Shown: in pieces, positions 26,081-46,342 of the stretch | Position numbering within the stretch: position 1 is the first letter of the stretch | Layout of the letters: each line of letters opens with the position of its first letter | Assembly (NCBI RefSeq): GCF_037975245.1 | Contig: NC_092562.1 | Coordinates: 25,293,054 to 25,357,053 of the forward strand | Direction: 5' to 3' | From: Apostichopus japonicus | Taxonomy: Eukaryota; Echinodermata; Holothuroidea; Aspidochirotida; Stichopodidae | Length of the DNA: 64,000 bases | Made by a program: the position numbers and the translations under genes | The notes under the pieces: generated by a model | What the model was told of the DNA's origin: nothing | What the model saw: only the letters and a program-made list of their open reading frames with translations | Databases searched by the model: none

Positions 26081-26871
26081 CAACGAGGTAAATGAATCTG
26101 GAGGATTCATGTCAATTGGGTGCGCGCGTACCATGTATGGAGGGTCATGTGATGTGTTCCAGGGTGGTACTATACTGATATTTCTCTGTAACAGTTCGAG
26201 AACAGTGTTAGTGACTTCGTGAAACATTGGTCGGTTCGGACATGGGAACCAACGGCATAAGAAGGTACTGGTACTTAGTAGTAGTAGTAAGTTGAGTCTC
26301 GTCTATCCGACATGCTCAGTGATTAACCTCCGCCACGTATCACGATCTTGCGCAAGGTTTATTGCTTCTTCGAAATTGTTAATATTAATTACTGGTACTT
26401 CAGGCCTACGAAATAGTGCTAATATGCTAACTTTCAACCTTATTCTCTTGAATGAAGGCAGGCTTTCTACATAATCTTACTTATTAATACAGCTCTAGGG
26501 GCAAGCTTTGTCTCATATGGCCTATCGTTATTACTACACGCTATAAGTGAATGTAGAAATGGGAAATGTGGGGAAATGTTTAGTTCAGTGCAACCACGGA
26601 GTTCTCCATGGAACAGAGCCTAATGCTGCTCGACGGGAATATAGCTATCACGTTAGGCTACAGGCACGGTTATTGCTAGGTAACGGGTGTCGTCTGCTGC
26701 TCTAAGCACGCAAACTCATTTACGTACTAGTTGGGTGAAATCATCATGCGTAATAGGGAGAGTAGTATATTAGTACCACCCTGGAACACATCACATGACC
26801 CTCCATACATGGTACGCGCGTACGCCCGTATTTACTGTGTGATAGTTTCTCCAGATTCATTTACCTCGTTG
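26081..26871. mobile_element. element flanked by roughly 95-bp inverted repeats
   Basis: The arms at 26081-26173 and 26771-26871 are reverse complements: 20-plus bases match at the outer edge (CAACGAGGTAAATGAATCTG). A block of about 25-30 bases then differs, followed by about 50 bases that match almost perfectly (around ACCATGTATGGAGGGTCATG). The roughly 600-bp interior has no reading frame of note. The shape fits a nonautonomous DNA transposon or a foldback element; target-site duplications were not resolved. Confidence 0.65.
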
Positions 26872-29190
26872 TACTATACATGTATATCACCTTTCAAAGC
26901 TATATATTTGTAATTATTGTAATTCAGAAATCATTTCATTGTGATATAGATGTATCATTTGATCGCATCGAAATTGACATATTAAAAATATTTCAGAGAT
27001 GCAAAATGACAATTGCTTTAACCTCATTTTGGGGATTTGTTACTACTTTCAAGTTTTAGATTGTGGAATACGAGGGAGATGTCGCTCTTTCTGAAATGTC
27101 ATCGTTATGACGCTGAGATTCAATGACTGTACACACAGTCGAACGTAGTATAGTACAGCGGTTCTCAATAGGTCCGGGTAGAATTCTATCTGGCCCGCGA
27201 AACAAAAATCGGTCCAGAATCTTGCACTGATCGATATGTAAACCCTTAATCAAGGCATTAGGCTTCAGTATCCTCTCGGCCTACACTGAACATAACTAAA
27301 TCTACGTAAAGTGAAATTGTCTGGCACATTGCTCCAACCAACGCTTCTCAGGCACTCGTAGAAAACTTATAGCCTTTTATTAAGTAGCCTTTAATATGTG
27401 CCAGGCCTGTTAACATTTACATTCCATTGGGCTCTCCCCCGTTACAAATTCAAAATTATTACAAAATGTTCTCCCATAAACAAATACCCGAATGGCTAGT
27501 ACACCGGCCTTTACCAATTCACTTCCTTATGACACCCCCCACCCCCTGTCCATAACACACACACACATCTGGGACTCCCGACACCTGAAAGTTGACGATG
27601 GGAAGGGACCAATGTACAGGGGCGTAGCTATAGACGTCTGTTTTAGGGGGCCAGTGCTTTCCTAGAAGAGCAAGCATTACATATTTTCTAAAAATAGAGT
27701 TATGGCAATTTCTGCGGGGGGGGGTGACAGATATTTGGGGGACCTAGACGACCCCAAGTAACAGTGCCTCTGGTACACTGATATTTGAATTGCCTTCTGC
27801 GATATGCACCACGTACGCTCGCATTACAATCATTGCTGTGAAATTTGGTAGGACATAGGCGAATCGATAAGGATCAAACTTTGGTGATCAAGCACAACCG
27901 GCTTTTATAATGGATTACCAACTACATATGTAAATATGATAACACAATGTTGTGACAGAGAATACAACATGCAGAGGCTTTCAGTTAACGTGTCTGAATA
28001 TCACTTCTTATGAAAATGTACACACAAGTCTGCATTCGCAGACTAGCCTATTGGCCTAGCTACTCATGCCATATAGCATGCTATAGCCTTTACCTGTATA
28101 CTCTAGACTCGCCTCGTTGATTTGTAATTGGCGTGTTTATTCTCATATTAGGAGCATTTAGTATATATATATCATATATGGACACTAGTGTAAGGTTAGG
28201 TATACTATATATGGTACTCGCGCTTTGATTCCTTAATTGTACTCAACTACTCTGAACATGTCAAGGGGAAGCATGGGCGGGATAACGGGGGGGGGAGAGG
28301 GGGCATTTGCCCCCCCCCCAACTTTTTCCCAGACCTTAGTATTTTTTTTTTCGTTTTTGCAGACAAATGTGCACAACCCTAATCGAAATTATTCCCCCAC
28401 AACAGCTCTATCAAAATAGGCCTATTTGATTCGAATCTAAGTCGAATTTGTGATTAACATAGTAGCATGAAGCATGCAGAATAACTGGAGCTAGAGCTAG
28501 CACATGGTTCGCAGCACAGGTTACGAATCCTGGAGCTAACATACTAGCGATTCAATTCTGCATGTGATGAATCCGCGGAATGTGCTACAGTGCTAGCTTC
28601 AGGAATTGATTTGAGATTGAGATTTGAATTGAGAAACGATTTACGAAAGCCAAATTTGCATATTGGGTATATCAATAATTAAATTCAATATACTGACACA
28701 TGACACCCCCCCCCCCTCCCGTGTAATTCAACAATATGCAATGGCAATGACGATGTAATTTCTTTACTGCTCGAAATCCTGGAATGATGCATGCAAATCG
28801 AATAATGTAAATTACAAATTGGCACTAACACATTAAATACATTGTTACAGTATACAGCACTCGGCAGTTTCGGTAGGGCCGATAAAATAATGTGTGGCCT
28901 TGAGTTCCGTTTTCGGATCTATTCTCGATGATGAATGAAACACTTACGTTTGGTTTTGCATAAAAGTGGGGGGGGGGGGGTGAAGGTATGTTCAGCCCCC
29001 AATATTTGCCAAGTGCTCCAAGAAGTGGGGGCCGCGGGGAGAATTTCGAAGTGGGTGCTGAACATATTCTTGATCGGTAGAATGCACAATATACTAATAA
29101 TTTTAGGGGAAAAGAACTGTCTAGATGTGATTTATTGTTACCAGAGGTGTCATATTTGCTGATCTAGGATTTCCTTTTTGCTTAAATTTC

Positions 29191-29232
29191 GACGCTCCTT
29201 GCCAACTGATGATGGCGCTCCGCTTAGATAGT
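29191..29232 (+). repeat. short copy of the GGTGGCGCTCCGCTTAGATAG repeat
   Basis: Matches the core of a dispersed repeat found again at 29376-29500, 61498-61600, 62585-62740 (reverse) and 63793-63925 (reverse). This copy retains only the GCCAACTGATGATGGCGC core and its right flank, so it is truncated or diverged. Confidence 0.7.
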
Positions 29233-29375
29233 GACGTATAACAAAAGTTGTACATCACCATCTGACCATATGTTATACTATCAATCCTCTTCAAATATTT
29301 AAACGATAATTAACTATCTAGATACAATTGCAGAGATCCATATTTCAAGGATGGGTACATGCAGCTTAGAGACAC

Positions 29376-29500
29376 TTGGGAAGTGCCGTTTCCGGCCATC
29401 TGGAGGGTTTGTAAAGCCAAAAAATTTCTTGTACCCTCCGCGCCAACCGATGGTGGCGCTCCGCTTAGATAGTCTTGATGGCAGGTTTGCCCCCCCCCCC
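29376..29500 (+). repeat. longer copy of the GATGGTGGCGCTCCGC repeat
   Basis: Shows the full order seen in other copies: GGGAAGTGCCGTTTCCGGCC, then an A/T-rich spacer with TTTCTTGTAC, then CGCGCCAACCGATGGTGGCG, then CCGCTTAGATAGT. A C-run ends it, next to a CCCGCCCCTGA motif. It is noncoding. Confidence 0.75.
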
Positions 29501-29544
29501 CCACTTTCACAACTCAAATCCCGCCCCTGAGGGGAAATCTATAA

Positions 29545-29790
29545 GTGTTAGGAGTGTTAGCTCATTGCCTTCCAATGCCGGTGCCTTCCAATCTTAAAGT
29601 CCCCGGTTCGAGTCACTCGAAGATTAATGTATGTCGTCCAGTTACAGAGTTGTTGACAATTCGTAATCATGGACGTTAAGTGTGAATGTAAGAGACTGAC
29701 TTCGGTCAGCTTGCGGCTTTGATAAGCCAATGAGGCTTCTTCGCGAGTTCCTGCTTGCAGGGGGATCTAAAATACATAAAATACATACAT
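29545..29790 (+). mobile_element. tRNA-derived SINE
   Basis: The head carries an A-box-like GTTAGCTCATTGCC and, about 45 bases later, a B-box GGTTCGAGTCA, in the spacing of an internal RNA polymerase III promoter. A non-tRNA body of roughly 150 bp follows. The element ends in a simple (AAAATACAT)-like tail. This structure is that of a tRNA-derived SINE. No target-site duplication was resolved. Confidence 0.75.
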
Positions 29791-31040
29791 ATAAGTGTAT
29801 ACTCTTACTGTCATGCCCTTTAATATATTTAAAGTTTGCACCTGTTAGTAATTAAGTGTCCTTCGAAGGACACTCATTAGATGGAAAGCTGGTCTGGCTA
29901 TAAGTTCTCATGGCATTCATGTTCTAATTAATAACCTTATTTAGCCTTTGTAGTTTCTAGTTCATGGGTGTTATCGGATAGATCGTTATGTTAATCAGTA
30001 AGTTAATCTGTAAGTAGGCCTACATTTTTGTAGTATTGCTATTAGAGGTAACCTACTTTATTCTCGTCTCTTACATACTCAGTCATAGTTATGCTATATT
30101 AACTCATAACCGACATCGTTAGCACGTCACTGTTCTGAGTACAATCATTATCGTATATTTAGTTTAGTAATTAATCTCGTAAAGCTGTAGTATTATTTTG
30201 AATCATTTATCTTGTTTTACAGTTTTACCACATAAATACAAGTGGGGAAATACATAATGCTACACCTGTCTTGCCTGGCTGTCTAACGAGCATATCTAAC
30301 GTAAGTGAGGGCAGCACACTTACTCATGCCGTGATATTCATCATATACTACACACACACGGTCTGCACATGATACCATGTATTTTCTAGGAGACTATAGA
30401 AGCGTCAGTTGACGTTACAGGTATCAATATCAGTAAATGTATATGATGTTTTCGACGACAAATTTTCAGGCGTGAAATAATAGGAAATGATGATGGTATG
30501 TGCTAGCTCAACAACATACTTTTCAATCAAAATGCAACATTGATTTTTCTTGAAAGTATATGTGAATATAGCTCTGGCATGGAGACCGCCAAGAAGAAAT
30601 AAAAATGTAATACCATGAACAGGGCAGTCTGAGATGGAAACTGATCCACTTCATTGAAAGTGAGCGGTTGGTAGCTTTTACTCCATGCATGGCGGAGGGG
30701 GGGGGGGGCTTCGAAGGGAGGGTTTGTCCCTTCATGACGGTCTGAATATTTGGGCAGGAGCTTTTAAAAAAACTGAAGAGAACATGTTTTCCGATTTACC
30801 AAAATGTCAAATGAAATACACAAAAGTATCAGAGTCTCTGAATAATCAATTAATTCAAGCTCACCGCGATCAGAGTAGTGGCGTATACATGATTTTCAAA
30901 GTTTCGGGATCTGAGGGGCTCGGAGGGGGGGGGGTGGAGGTTAACTTCGATCCGACTGATTAAGATAGGGGATGATCCCTCAATCTATAGGTGGACCAGA
31001 CGCGGGTCCAGTATTTTATAAAGGAGAGTGTGTCCCTAAA

Positions 31041-31132
31041 GGTCGTTGTGGGTGTGTCACTGGGGTCGTTGTGGGTGTGTCACTGAGGTCGTTGTGGGTG
31101 TGTCACTGAGGTCGTTGTGGGTGTGTCACTGG
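31041..31132. repeat. 23-bp minisatellite, four copies
   Basis: The unit starting GGTCGTTGTGGGTGTGTCAC begins at 31041, 31064, 31087 and 31110, with a partial fifth at 31133. Copies differ at a single position (G or A). There are no spacers, so it is not a CRISPR array. Confidence 0.9.
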
Positions 31133-32540
31133 GGTCGTCACGATGCAGCTGATCACTATTTTGGAATTTATGTGTGAAGTTTAAAAGGCGGTATATATAG
31201 GCCTATACACTTCCAACACCGTTCTCTGGATTCGCGACCTGAGCCCAGATGAGTGGTTGAATTCTTTCCCGAATCAATGTAAAATACTGGCTGAACTTGT
31301 TTCTTTCATTGACTGACGATGAAGGGAGTGAGGGAAACAGGTTCCATAATATAATACCCTGGCTCACGCCACTGGTTTCTCCAATTGTCTCAGCGGGAAT
31401 TGCACGACGTGTTCTTGCAGTTTATACAATTAAAAATGAAAAGTCTGGAATATTCATTCTTATTTTCGTATCATGAGTAATCTTTTCCCGTCTCGGCAAA
31501 TCAAACTTGTTGTGTTCATGGGTCTCACTAGTCTACGTATCAGCATGCCTGCACCCCACCCCCTCCCCAAAGCGTTGCGGAGTCGGGACTCAAGGGAAGT
31601 TGCCCCTTCCTTTCGTAACAGACAAAGAGAAACGCTCAAAATATACCCCTTTTCATAAAAAAATTATTGCCCTGTAAATATGTATATGAAAGGCCTTCTT
31701 TATCATTTTAGACAAATATGTTATAATTTGTGCTACGGAATTCACACAAACGAACCATTTTGTCGGAAAGTTTTGAGGACACTCTGTGATTGAAATCCCT
31801 CAAACCAATTCACGTATCACACTCACCCTTAATGCGACCCCTGCCTCCCCTCCCTCCCCCACCCTCCTCCTCCCTCCCTCCTTCCCTCGTCTTGTAATTT
31901 GTTTTGCTGTTCCTTGATCTGTTAAAATATAGCTTTAACATGTAAAAACAACAACTTTGCAGAAATAGCCAGTTATGACTTCATGCTGAATTTCATTTCT
32001 GGAAAAGTGATATGTTTATATACATATATATGTATATAATATAAGGAAACCAATACGTATAAAAAACAAAAACTTACACACCCATTCAGCTAAAAAAAAG
32101 GCGATAAAACTTGAAACATAACTAAGGCCTCACACGAATAATTTGAAAGCTAACTGTCTCCCAAAGGATCTAGATACAACCTAGTAAACTGGTTTTCAAA
32201 GCAACCTACGAGGCATTTATTCAACTCCACCCTTTTACTTTACGTATGAACATTGTGTTTTATTAGGAATTATACTGGTATGGATTTTGCATTAGTAACG
32301 TTGCCCGTGTTACGTGTATGTATAGAGTTAACTATTTATTTTAATCCCTGAAATCTTACATAAGGGCGAAATACGTTCAAATTTTATGAGAGATGTATAG
32401 CCGTAATAGAGAAATTCAGCCTTTGGCATTGGTGACTTGCATTTTCGTGAGGGACGCTCAGGTTATTGAAGTATCTTTTTTTCTTGTTAAGGAAGTTCTA
32501 GTAAATGTCTTATAATTTGTGGTAACTTTCTGCAGTTGAA

Positions 32541-32548
32541 TATATATA
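32541..32548 (+). promoter_or_regulatory. candidate TATA box of the lectin gene
   Basis: TATATATA lies 63 bases before the ATG at 32604, which would place a transcription start near 32570-32575. That leaves a short 5' UTR in the same exon as the signal-peptide start. There is no acceptor-like site between the two, consistent with one first exon. Confidence 0.4.
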
Positions 32549-32603
32549 GGTCATTATCTGACCTCCTTTGACGGATCAAGGCAAGGCACCGGCGGAAGGT
32601 AAA

Positions 32604-39515
<6,912 letters not shown>

Positions 39516-39628
39516 TTAGTCGACCTGTTTGAGCAAACATATTAACTCTATAAATGTCTGATCACGGGGTAGGAAGAAAATCCATTTAAGTTTAAATTAG
39601 AGTAAAGTTAAAACAAGTTTCGTGGAAT

Positions 39629-39634
39629 ATTAAA
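39629..39634 (+). terminator. possible poly(A) signal of the lectin gene
   Basis: ATTAAA, the commonest variant signal, lies about 115 bases after the lectin stop codon. No AATAAA occurs close by. Weak evidence. Confidence 0.25.
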
Positions 39635-41381
39635 TCCCAAAACGTTGTGCGATTTTCATTTTTTCTAGTCAAGTTTCTTTAAGTCGAATGTTCTTAACTT
39701 TTCAAGTTTGACCTTTATACATCTGATAATTACTAATATGAAAAAGAAAAATGTCAGTCTGAACGACAAATGCTAGGAATTAATTTAATCCGAATTTTAT
39801 AGGGTCAGTTGTCGGTCAAACACGAAGAGGAAAACTGGGAGTAAATTATTCATATTTCAATGATGTAATATTAAAAAGAATTATATGACGTAAAAATGTA
39901 ATCATTTTCACCTGCTTTGGAATGTTTAGTAGAATAATTACGTATAATTTTCAACTATAGTATCGGATCATCGGAGACAATCGCAGGATTGAATTTGTGT
40001 GTGGCTAGAAAGGGATTCGAGCCACTGTGTGCTTTTGGATTAATTCTTAGGTCACGTTTTAGCAAAACGTTTCTGTGCTCTTTCATATCTTTATTATAAT
40101 TTTTCGTCAACCATTTTGCCGTTGTCCATTTACCTATATAATAATGATAATAATAATAATAATGAGATATGTAAATAGCCTGATTCATAAATATTGGAGT
40201 TGAGGGACTTCAAATGGGGTAAAATCATTCTAACTCAATAGGTGAAAATAATTTCCTTACGAGGCCATCCGCTCTTCGTAGGCCCTAAGATAACCACCAC
40301 CCCTTCCTTCATAGGATGGCAACTATACCAAATTCGACATACAATTCTTGTTATTCTGAAGCTGATCTCGTCATTGTATCATTTGCCTCACCCCCCCCCC
40401 CCCCCTGCGCACCGTATCCTCTTACAGTTTTACACATATCGGATTAGGAAGAGTCTCGCCAGAATGGCCAATGTGGTATAACAATACCACAGATTAACTC
40501 CATATGCATACATTGTTTCTCATTGATGCTCTGACCCCCACCTCCCACCTCTCAATCCATAATCAACTCATATGGTCAGACAGTGTAGAGTCCCAACTGC
40601 AGCAGGCGATCGGGTCCGCTTTAAGGTTAATAAAATATACTTTTGGGAGTTTGGGTGGGGGGGGGGTGGGTGCGATGGATGACACCCCTCTCAACACGCA
40701 TGAGGGCGAGCAGGTTGTATAGAATACAAAATTTCACTTTTAATAATAATATAACTTTAATAGTACTACTAAACTTGCTACAGGATTAAACCAGTTTTCA
40801 ATGCTTCTATATAAGGCTTTAAATTAATAAATAAATTTCTCAGCAAAATAGAATCATTGTGGTTTCTTCTTGTTTTCTCTCTTCCTTCAGCCAGGTTTGA
40901 GTTTGAATATTTTGTAAGCAGACTGGGTGAAGAGATAAATGTGAAAGTGGACAAACCTAGATTGCACAGACAAACAGGCATTTATTAAAGAAGACAATTG
41001 AACTCGGAAAAAACACTGACACCGAAAGCGCATCTGATATCACACTCCTTACCCCCCCCCCCCCACCCCCTCTCCATCCATTCCTCTCTGTAAAGTGAGT
41101 AAAAGGAGATACAAGTTTACTTTTGTCAAAAGAATGGTTTAAGTTGTATTCCGTCAACTGAAAATCGTCCATGACTATCTTCAGGAAAAGAGGTAATAAT
41201 GTAATACCCCCACCTCAACCCCACTTCCAGCCCACACCCATCACCCAAACTGACGAAGAACGGTAAAATGGAAATGTAGAAAATAAAACAGGTTAAACTG
41301 TTCGATAGTAGCTCCTAAAACTACAAATTATCTGTCATTACTTTTAAAATCGATGTCACCCATTATTACACCAATGTCACT
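39635..41381. other. no gene; low-complexity and G/C-run sequence
   Basis: AT-rich spacer with G- or C-runs near 40388, 40663 and 41052 and an (AAT)n-like microsatellite near 40141-40163. Open frames are short and shaped by these runs. A B-box-like GGATTCGAGCC near 40013 has no A-box partner. Confidence 0.5.
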
Positions 41382-41468
41382 GGCTACGCCCCTGAAACGT
41401 ACAACATACACGGTACACACATTGCCAATGTGTGTACCGTGTATGTTGTATGTTTCAGGGGCGTAGCC
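41382..41468. repeat. near-perfect 87-bp palindrome
   Basis: Arms of 43 bp (41382-41424 and 41426-41468) pair with one mismatch (41399/41451) around a single central C at 41425. The inner part is ACAACATACACGGTACACAC and its complement. The outer part of each arm is the GGCTACGCCCCTG element end in opposite orientation, so two copies of the same end face each other. Confidence 0.93.
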
Positions 41469-42103
41469 GGTTTTTTAGAGTTGGGCGGGGAGGGAGAGGG
41501 GAAGTCAAATGTCTGTCCTCATTTCAGGGACATAGCGGTGGATCGTCGTCCTGGGGGAGGGGTTTAATGGGAAAGGGATCGCCCGTTCCCTTTTTGAAAT
41601 TTTTGTTTTTCGAAAAGGACTCAGATAGAAAATGGTCCTATCATTTCTATTTCTTTTAAGGCTACATTGGTGTATTAAAAGTTTCTTTTTGGGAAAAAGA
41701 CTATAAAATAATGTTTGCGCCTGAGCGGTCGAAGCTATCCGTTTATATCACATATTAAAAAACAAATATATATATGTGAATACAAATATATGGCTACTCG
41801 CAGAGAGACACTGCAACCGCGCGCGTAGCGCACATATTTTTGGGGTGACCGTTTATTACTTTCTATTTGGTGGTTGCCCCCCCCCCCCCGCACGTATTCT
41901 TGAGGTGACTTTTCATTACATTCTCTTTAGTAGTTACCCCCCCCCCCCCATCCAATCATCGGCCCCATCCCCCAGGTTTCGAGTACATTTAGATTTTTCT
42001 TTTCTCCCATTGAATTTTCACCGTCGCCCATCGCGTCCCCAAACATTCCTGGGGGAGGGTGGCATTCTTTAACCCCTCCCTCCCCGCTAGCTACGCCACT
42101 GGC
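41456..42103. mobile_element. G/C-run-rich element bounded by inverted GGCGTAGC ends
   Basis: It begins CAGGGGCGTAGCCGG and ends CTAGCTACGCCACTGG, an inverted pair. Internally it has two C-runs (near 41878 and 41938), each after a related segment ending in a TTTATTAC or TTCATTAC plus TTCT-type stretch, so there is an internal duplication. There is no transposase-like frame. It is probably a nonautonomous element. Confidence 0.6.
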
Positions 42104-45100
42104 ATTATGTCCTTTCTTACAAGACAGTAAAGGTACAGCATAACGGAACCATTTTAAAACAATTCACATGTGTTTGCCAAAACATGTCCTAACATTTGAA
42201 AGAACCTATAAAGTGGAGCAAACCAGAGCATCTCTTGCTGTGAACTAAATTTGAACGGAGACTGACTGCTTTCCTCTGCTCCGTTATTATGAGAAAACTT
42301 GAAGACAGAGACTAGCACACGTTGTGAACAACTTGATTAGATTAATTAGATATTAAACCTGCCAAGGGGAATACTGTGAAAAGTGCATTGTTCTGCAACT
42401 TTGTGGCCATTTTAGAAGATCTAACCAATTTTGTGCCACACTATACGACAAATTAAAGACAGAAATATGTACATTCCTAGAATTATGAATGAACTAAAAA
42501 CTACTGAATAGGTAATAAGTCAATCAATTATAGACTATTGGATCCTATGTAACAACTGTGCAACGCTTTCTCATGCTCTTAAAACTGAATACTACAAAGT
42601 TTGAATCCATACCATGGGTATGGCCCTGAGATGGGGTGAGGGCATTAGTACTAGAAGGAAGGGGTAGAGGTGAGGGCTACATACCCAGACCCTGAGTCAA
42701 ATGGGGGGGGGGGGGCACATGAGAAGTATATGATATAAAAGGATGTCTTTTCATGTTCATGTTACAATTAAAGGAAATTTAAGGAAAACATAACATAATT
42801 GTCCCTGGGGCACACCTCGGCTCTCAGTGCCCCCTAGTGGAGATGGGTGTTGGTGAGTAGCCATAACCCTATGCCCTCACCCCCACCCCAATGTCAAAGT
42901 TTATTGCCTGAAATCTGACTAGAGGCAATGGCAAAATTCATAAAACTAAAAAAAAAATCCATAGACAAAAGATTGGGCGACAAAAAAAGTCTTGATTCAG
43001 CTTCTATTGCTTATCGTTTTTTTAAACTTTTGATAAATAAACAGAAAAAAATGAAAGCATCAAACCATCAAAGATGATTTGAGTATATAACCAGCCAGAT
43101 ACCATGGGCTTTCTACAGGAGAAGCATGTTTCTTTGGTACTCCTGCATCACGTAGGTAGTAATATTTAACCCACTTGTTCTCTATCACACTCTCCACCAC
43201 ACACACACACACTCTCTCTCTCTCTCACTCAATCGACTGATAATTACTAACGTGAATACAACTTTCCTAGAGCTGCAAAGACCAGCTCCTTCAGTACGAT
43301 ACATTACTAGCACACATTTTACGGACATTGCATTTAAAATTCATACAGAGTGCTGAATGAAGCTGATGAGAGTGAATAAAGTTATAGATAGGTGCTCTTA
43401 TTATTAGTTCAAATTAGAGTTCTCTCAAAATTGTTGAGACTGCCTTGACCAACCACCCATCCCCCCCCCGCACCCTCCCTATCCCTCCTACCCTGAATAT
43501 AAAATGACTGTGAAAACCAGACGATTTCGTAGCAAAGACAAGACCTCTCATCATCGTTAACATGCACAGAAATACAGTGAATGACTTTAAAGGAAGACTT
43601 TAGGCCGAATGTTAGTTCTGATATGTTATAGTCCAATAAAACAGGAAAAAAGGTTAAATCTCTGGATTGCTCCTTTAAGGCTAAATTGATGATGACGTCA
43701 TCAGCACAGTGCAGGACTAAACGTTAACGTCAATTCATCATTTTATTATAAGTTGCTTTCATAACTCAACCAAAGCATGTTCTTTAAACTTCATATAAAC
43801 AACAAGTGCATCCTCGGATGACATCCAACACTAAATATCGATGAAAAACACGTCATATGAGGCCGTGAAATGTCTGATGTCTCCCCATTGGGTTGTGTGT
43901 TGCATCTAAGGAACTGGCCGAATGGTCCGTGTCTTAGGCTAGGTTATCCAGCCACTTTCATCAATGATGCTGAGACGATAAAAAGGGTTACCGTTCAAAA
44001 CTTGAAAAGTGATATGCAAATACAACCTGGACTGATAGCATTGTTTTAATGAGCTATAAAATATCAAACTTAAATTTCTGCCTAAAATTCTTCCTTTCAA
44101 TCACATTCTAATACATTGGAAAAAACAAAATTCTTTTCTTACTGGAACTGAAGTGTAATTAATGTAGATTCTTCACCTCTACTACTCCCAACACACCACC
44201 CCATCCTCCCCCCCCCTTCTCTATCTCCTCCTTTCCCCTGCCTCCGCCCTCCTTCAGAGGAGTAAAACCAAAAATTGAGATAAAATAATATTTATTTATT
44301 AATTATTTACATCATCAAAATGCCCATTTTATATCAAATGCAATATTTAAAAGGTAATTAAATGAATAACAAAGTTGTCTCCAAAGCATTTGACACTGGT
44401 TGACCTTGAGAGCATAAAGAGAGAAAAAACCCAATACAAAAATAAATAGGAAAAGCGAGAGGGTTAGAGTGCCATTGAATGATAATAAACATTGCCATTC
44501 TGTGCTTCTCAAGCCTGGCAGTGTAACAATCCTTTGATTGAATGTAACTATCTATACACTCAGTCACTGTTACTAAGGGTGCCCCCGCCCCCCAAACCCC
44601 CCCCCACAATCATAAACCAGCACCACTTGAAGTGACTCGAATCATATTTCCAGCAACAAGAGCTGTAATTCGATATTGTGATTCAAGAATATCAACTGTG
44701 GGGTGAAGGTGGGTGGGGAGGGGTGGTGGAGAAGTTGGAGGGGTGGTGGGGGAGGGGGTGGTGGTAGGGGAGGAGGTTCTTTCCGGTTTTGTTTCAGTTT
44801 TCTAAATGTGACACTATCCTTTAATGCCAGATTACAGACACACAAATTAAACAAAAAAACACACAAAAAACCCAAGGACAACCAAGATAAAGCATCTAAA
44901 CTGCAGAACTGGATAGACTCAATAGACAAGATGAATGTATTAGTACAAATGACCAATTGACTTCTCAGAGAAATGCAGAACTACCGACGGGCTCTGTCAT
45001 CTATTGTGCAAATAGGTCACTGGTAATGCTGGTTTGATAGCTAGACAGCCATGAGTAGACTGGCTCCAAAAAAAATAAACCAATGGCTTGTAATTTCTTA

Positions 45101-46342
45101 AAATTTTGAGTTAAAAAACTTAAAACAGATCTTGAAAAAAATAATCATTGATGGTGTCTAACATTTACCCTGGCTTGACAATGTAACACTTGTCAGGGGT
45201 ACCCTCCATGCAATGACTATAAAAGCACAACATAGTAGAACTAAAGTAAGAATTAAAACTATTCAAATCAGGACACAGAGCAAGCAATATAAGGACTGTG
45301 ACGGTTAAAAAATTGGAAATGTTAAATCAATATCAATTTGGAGAAAAATGAGGACATGGGAAGAAAGATTCACAGAAGGGGGAAGGAAAACACTGCCGGG
45401 AGATTCTAAAGGAAATTATTTGTAGACAATCTTTTATCCAGAAACTTCAAATTGTTCCTCTCTTGCCCCCCCCCCCTCCCCATTGTTTTACACTTTTCAC
45501 TAGGTTATGTGTTGCGTATAACTGGTAAAATCTGCAACTGACACTTTCTGTTATCAGTTATTCAGCAACAAGAATCTCAGAGATACCAAAACTAGGATGT
45601 GCTTCTATTTGGTTTTTCTGTGTTGAAATGTGACACAGTGAACTGGGGTGCATTAACCATGAACAGATGTGTTCATGATTGTTAAATTTGCAGAACGTTA
45701 ATACGCAAAGTATTTATTTTCCAAGTCAAAGTTTTGTATTAATTATTTATTATTAGTATCATTAATATTATTTTTATTACATTTTGAATGAAAACACTAA
45801 GATTGAAATGAAAAGTGTTGTTTATGTTTGTTTTTTTGTTATTTCCAAACAGTGGTATAACATATCTTGGGAAAATAAAATTCCTGCAGGGAATCTTGTT
45901 TCAATCAACAGTTACATAGATTTGTAGATGGGCATATTACCATTGTTTGTTAATAGTCAATTTCAAAGGTTTCATTCTGGGGTTACATACTCCTAACAAC
46001 ACTGCCTGCTGTTTTCCCTGTCATCCTGATATTAACCTCGAGTTGACCTAAGAAAATGGAGATCAAAACTGACCCAATGACTTGTCACTTTAAACAAACA
46101 AATAGGAGGCTCTGGGGCAAATCACAGTTGTCCAGACACAGGAACAAAACAAATAATAATAAAAATAAAATAAATAAATAAAAGATGTTAAAAATATCTG
46201 ACATACACTGTGACATTGACCATGGCCAAAAAACCCCATAAGAGAGACTCTGTTTGGTACTCGCATAAAACCAGACTATAAGGGTCTCAAAGACAGACAC
46301 ACCTCACAACAGACACCGAGAAAAAAAAAAAAAACATTTTAC
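42104..46342. other. no gene recognised; simple repeats
   Basis: Mostly AT-rich. Contains a G-run near 42708, (AC)n/(TC)n microsatellite near 43200-43230, C-runs near 43462, 44210 and 45467, a G-rich tract at 44700-44785 and AT-rich low complexity. The open frames here are poly-Gly, poly-Pro or very short. Confidence 0.5.

Larger units (their letters stand above)
26872..32540. other. repeat-rich intergenic region without a gene
   Basis: No supported coding gene. Contents include a GGGGCGTAGC element end near 27617, several G- or C-runs of nine or more (near 27716, 28289, 28308, 28707, 28970, 29491, 30699, 30927), two copies of the CCGATGGTGGCGCTCCGC repeat, a SINE and a 23-bp minisatellite. 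The open frames here are short and glycine- or proline-rich because of the homopolymer runs. Confidence 0.6.

Noticed and set aside
30685-30963. 92-codon Gly-rich frame
   Set aside because: Begins and ends in G-runs, has no conserved motif, and lies in repeat-rich intergenic DNA.
39975-40030. Possible tRNA or SINE from a GGATTCGAGCC B-box-like motif
   Set aside because: There is no A-box at the right distance and no acceptor stem can be drawn.
44642-44960. Poly-Pro / poly-Gly open frames
   Set aside because: They result from a G-rich low-complexity tract. There are no start context, splice sites or conserved motif.
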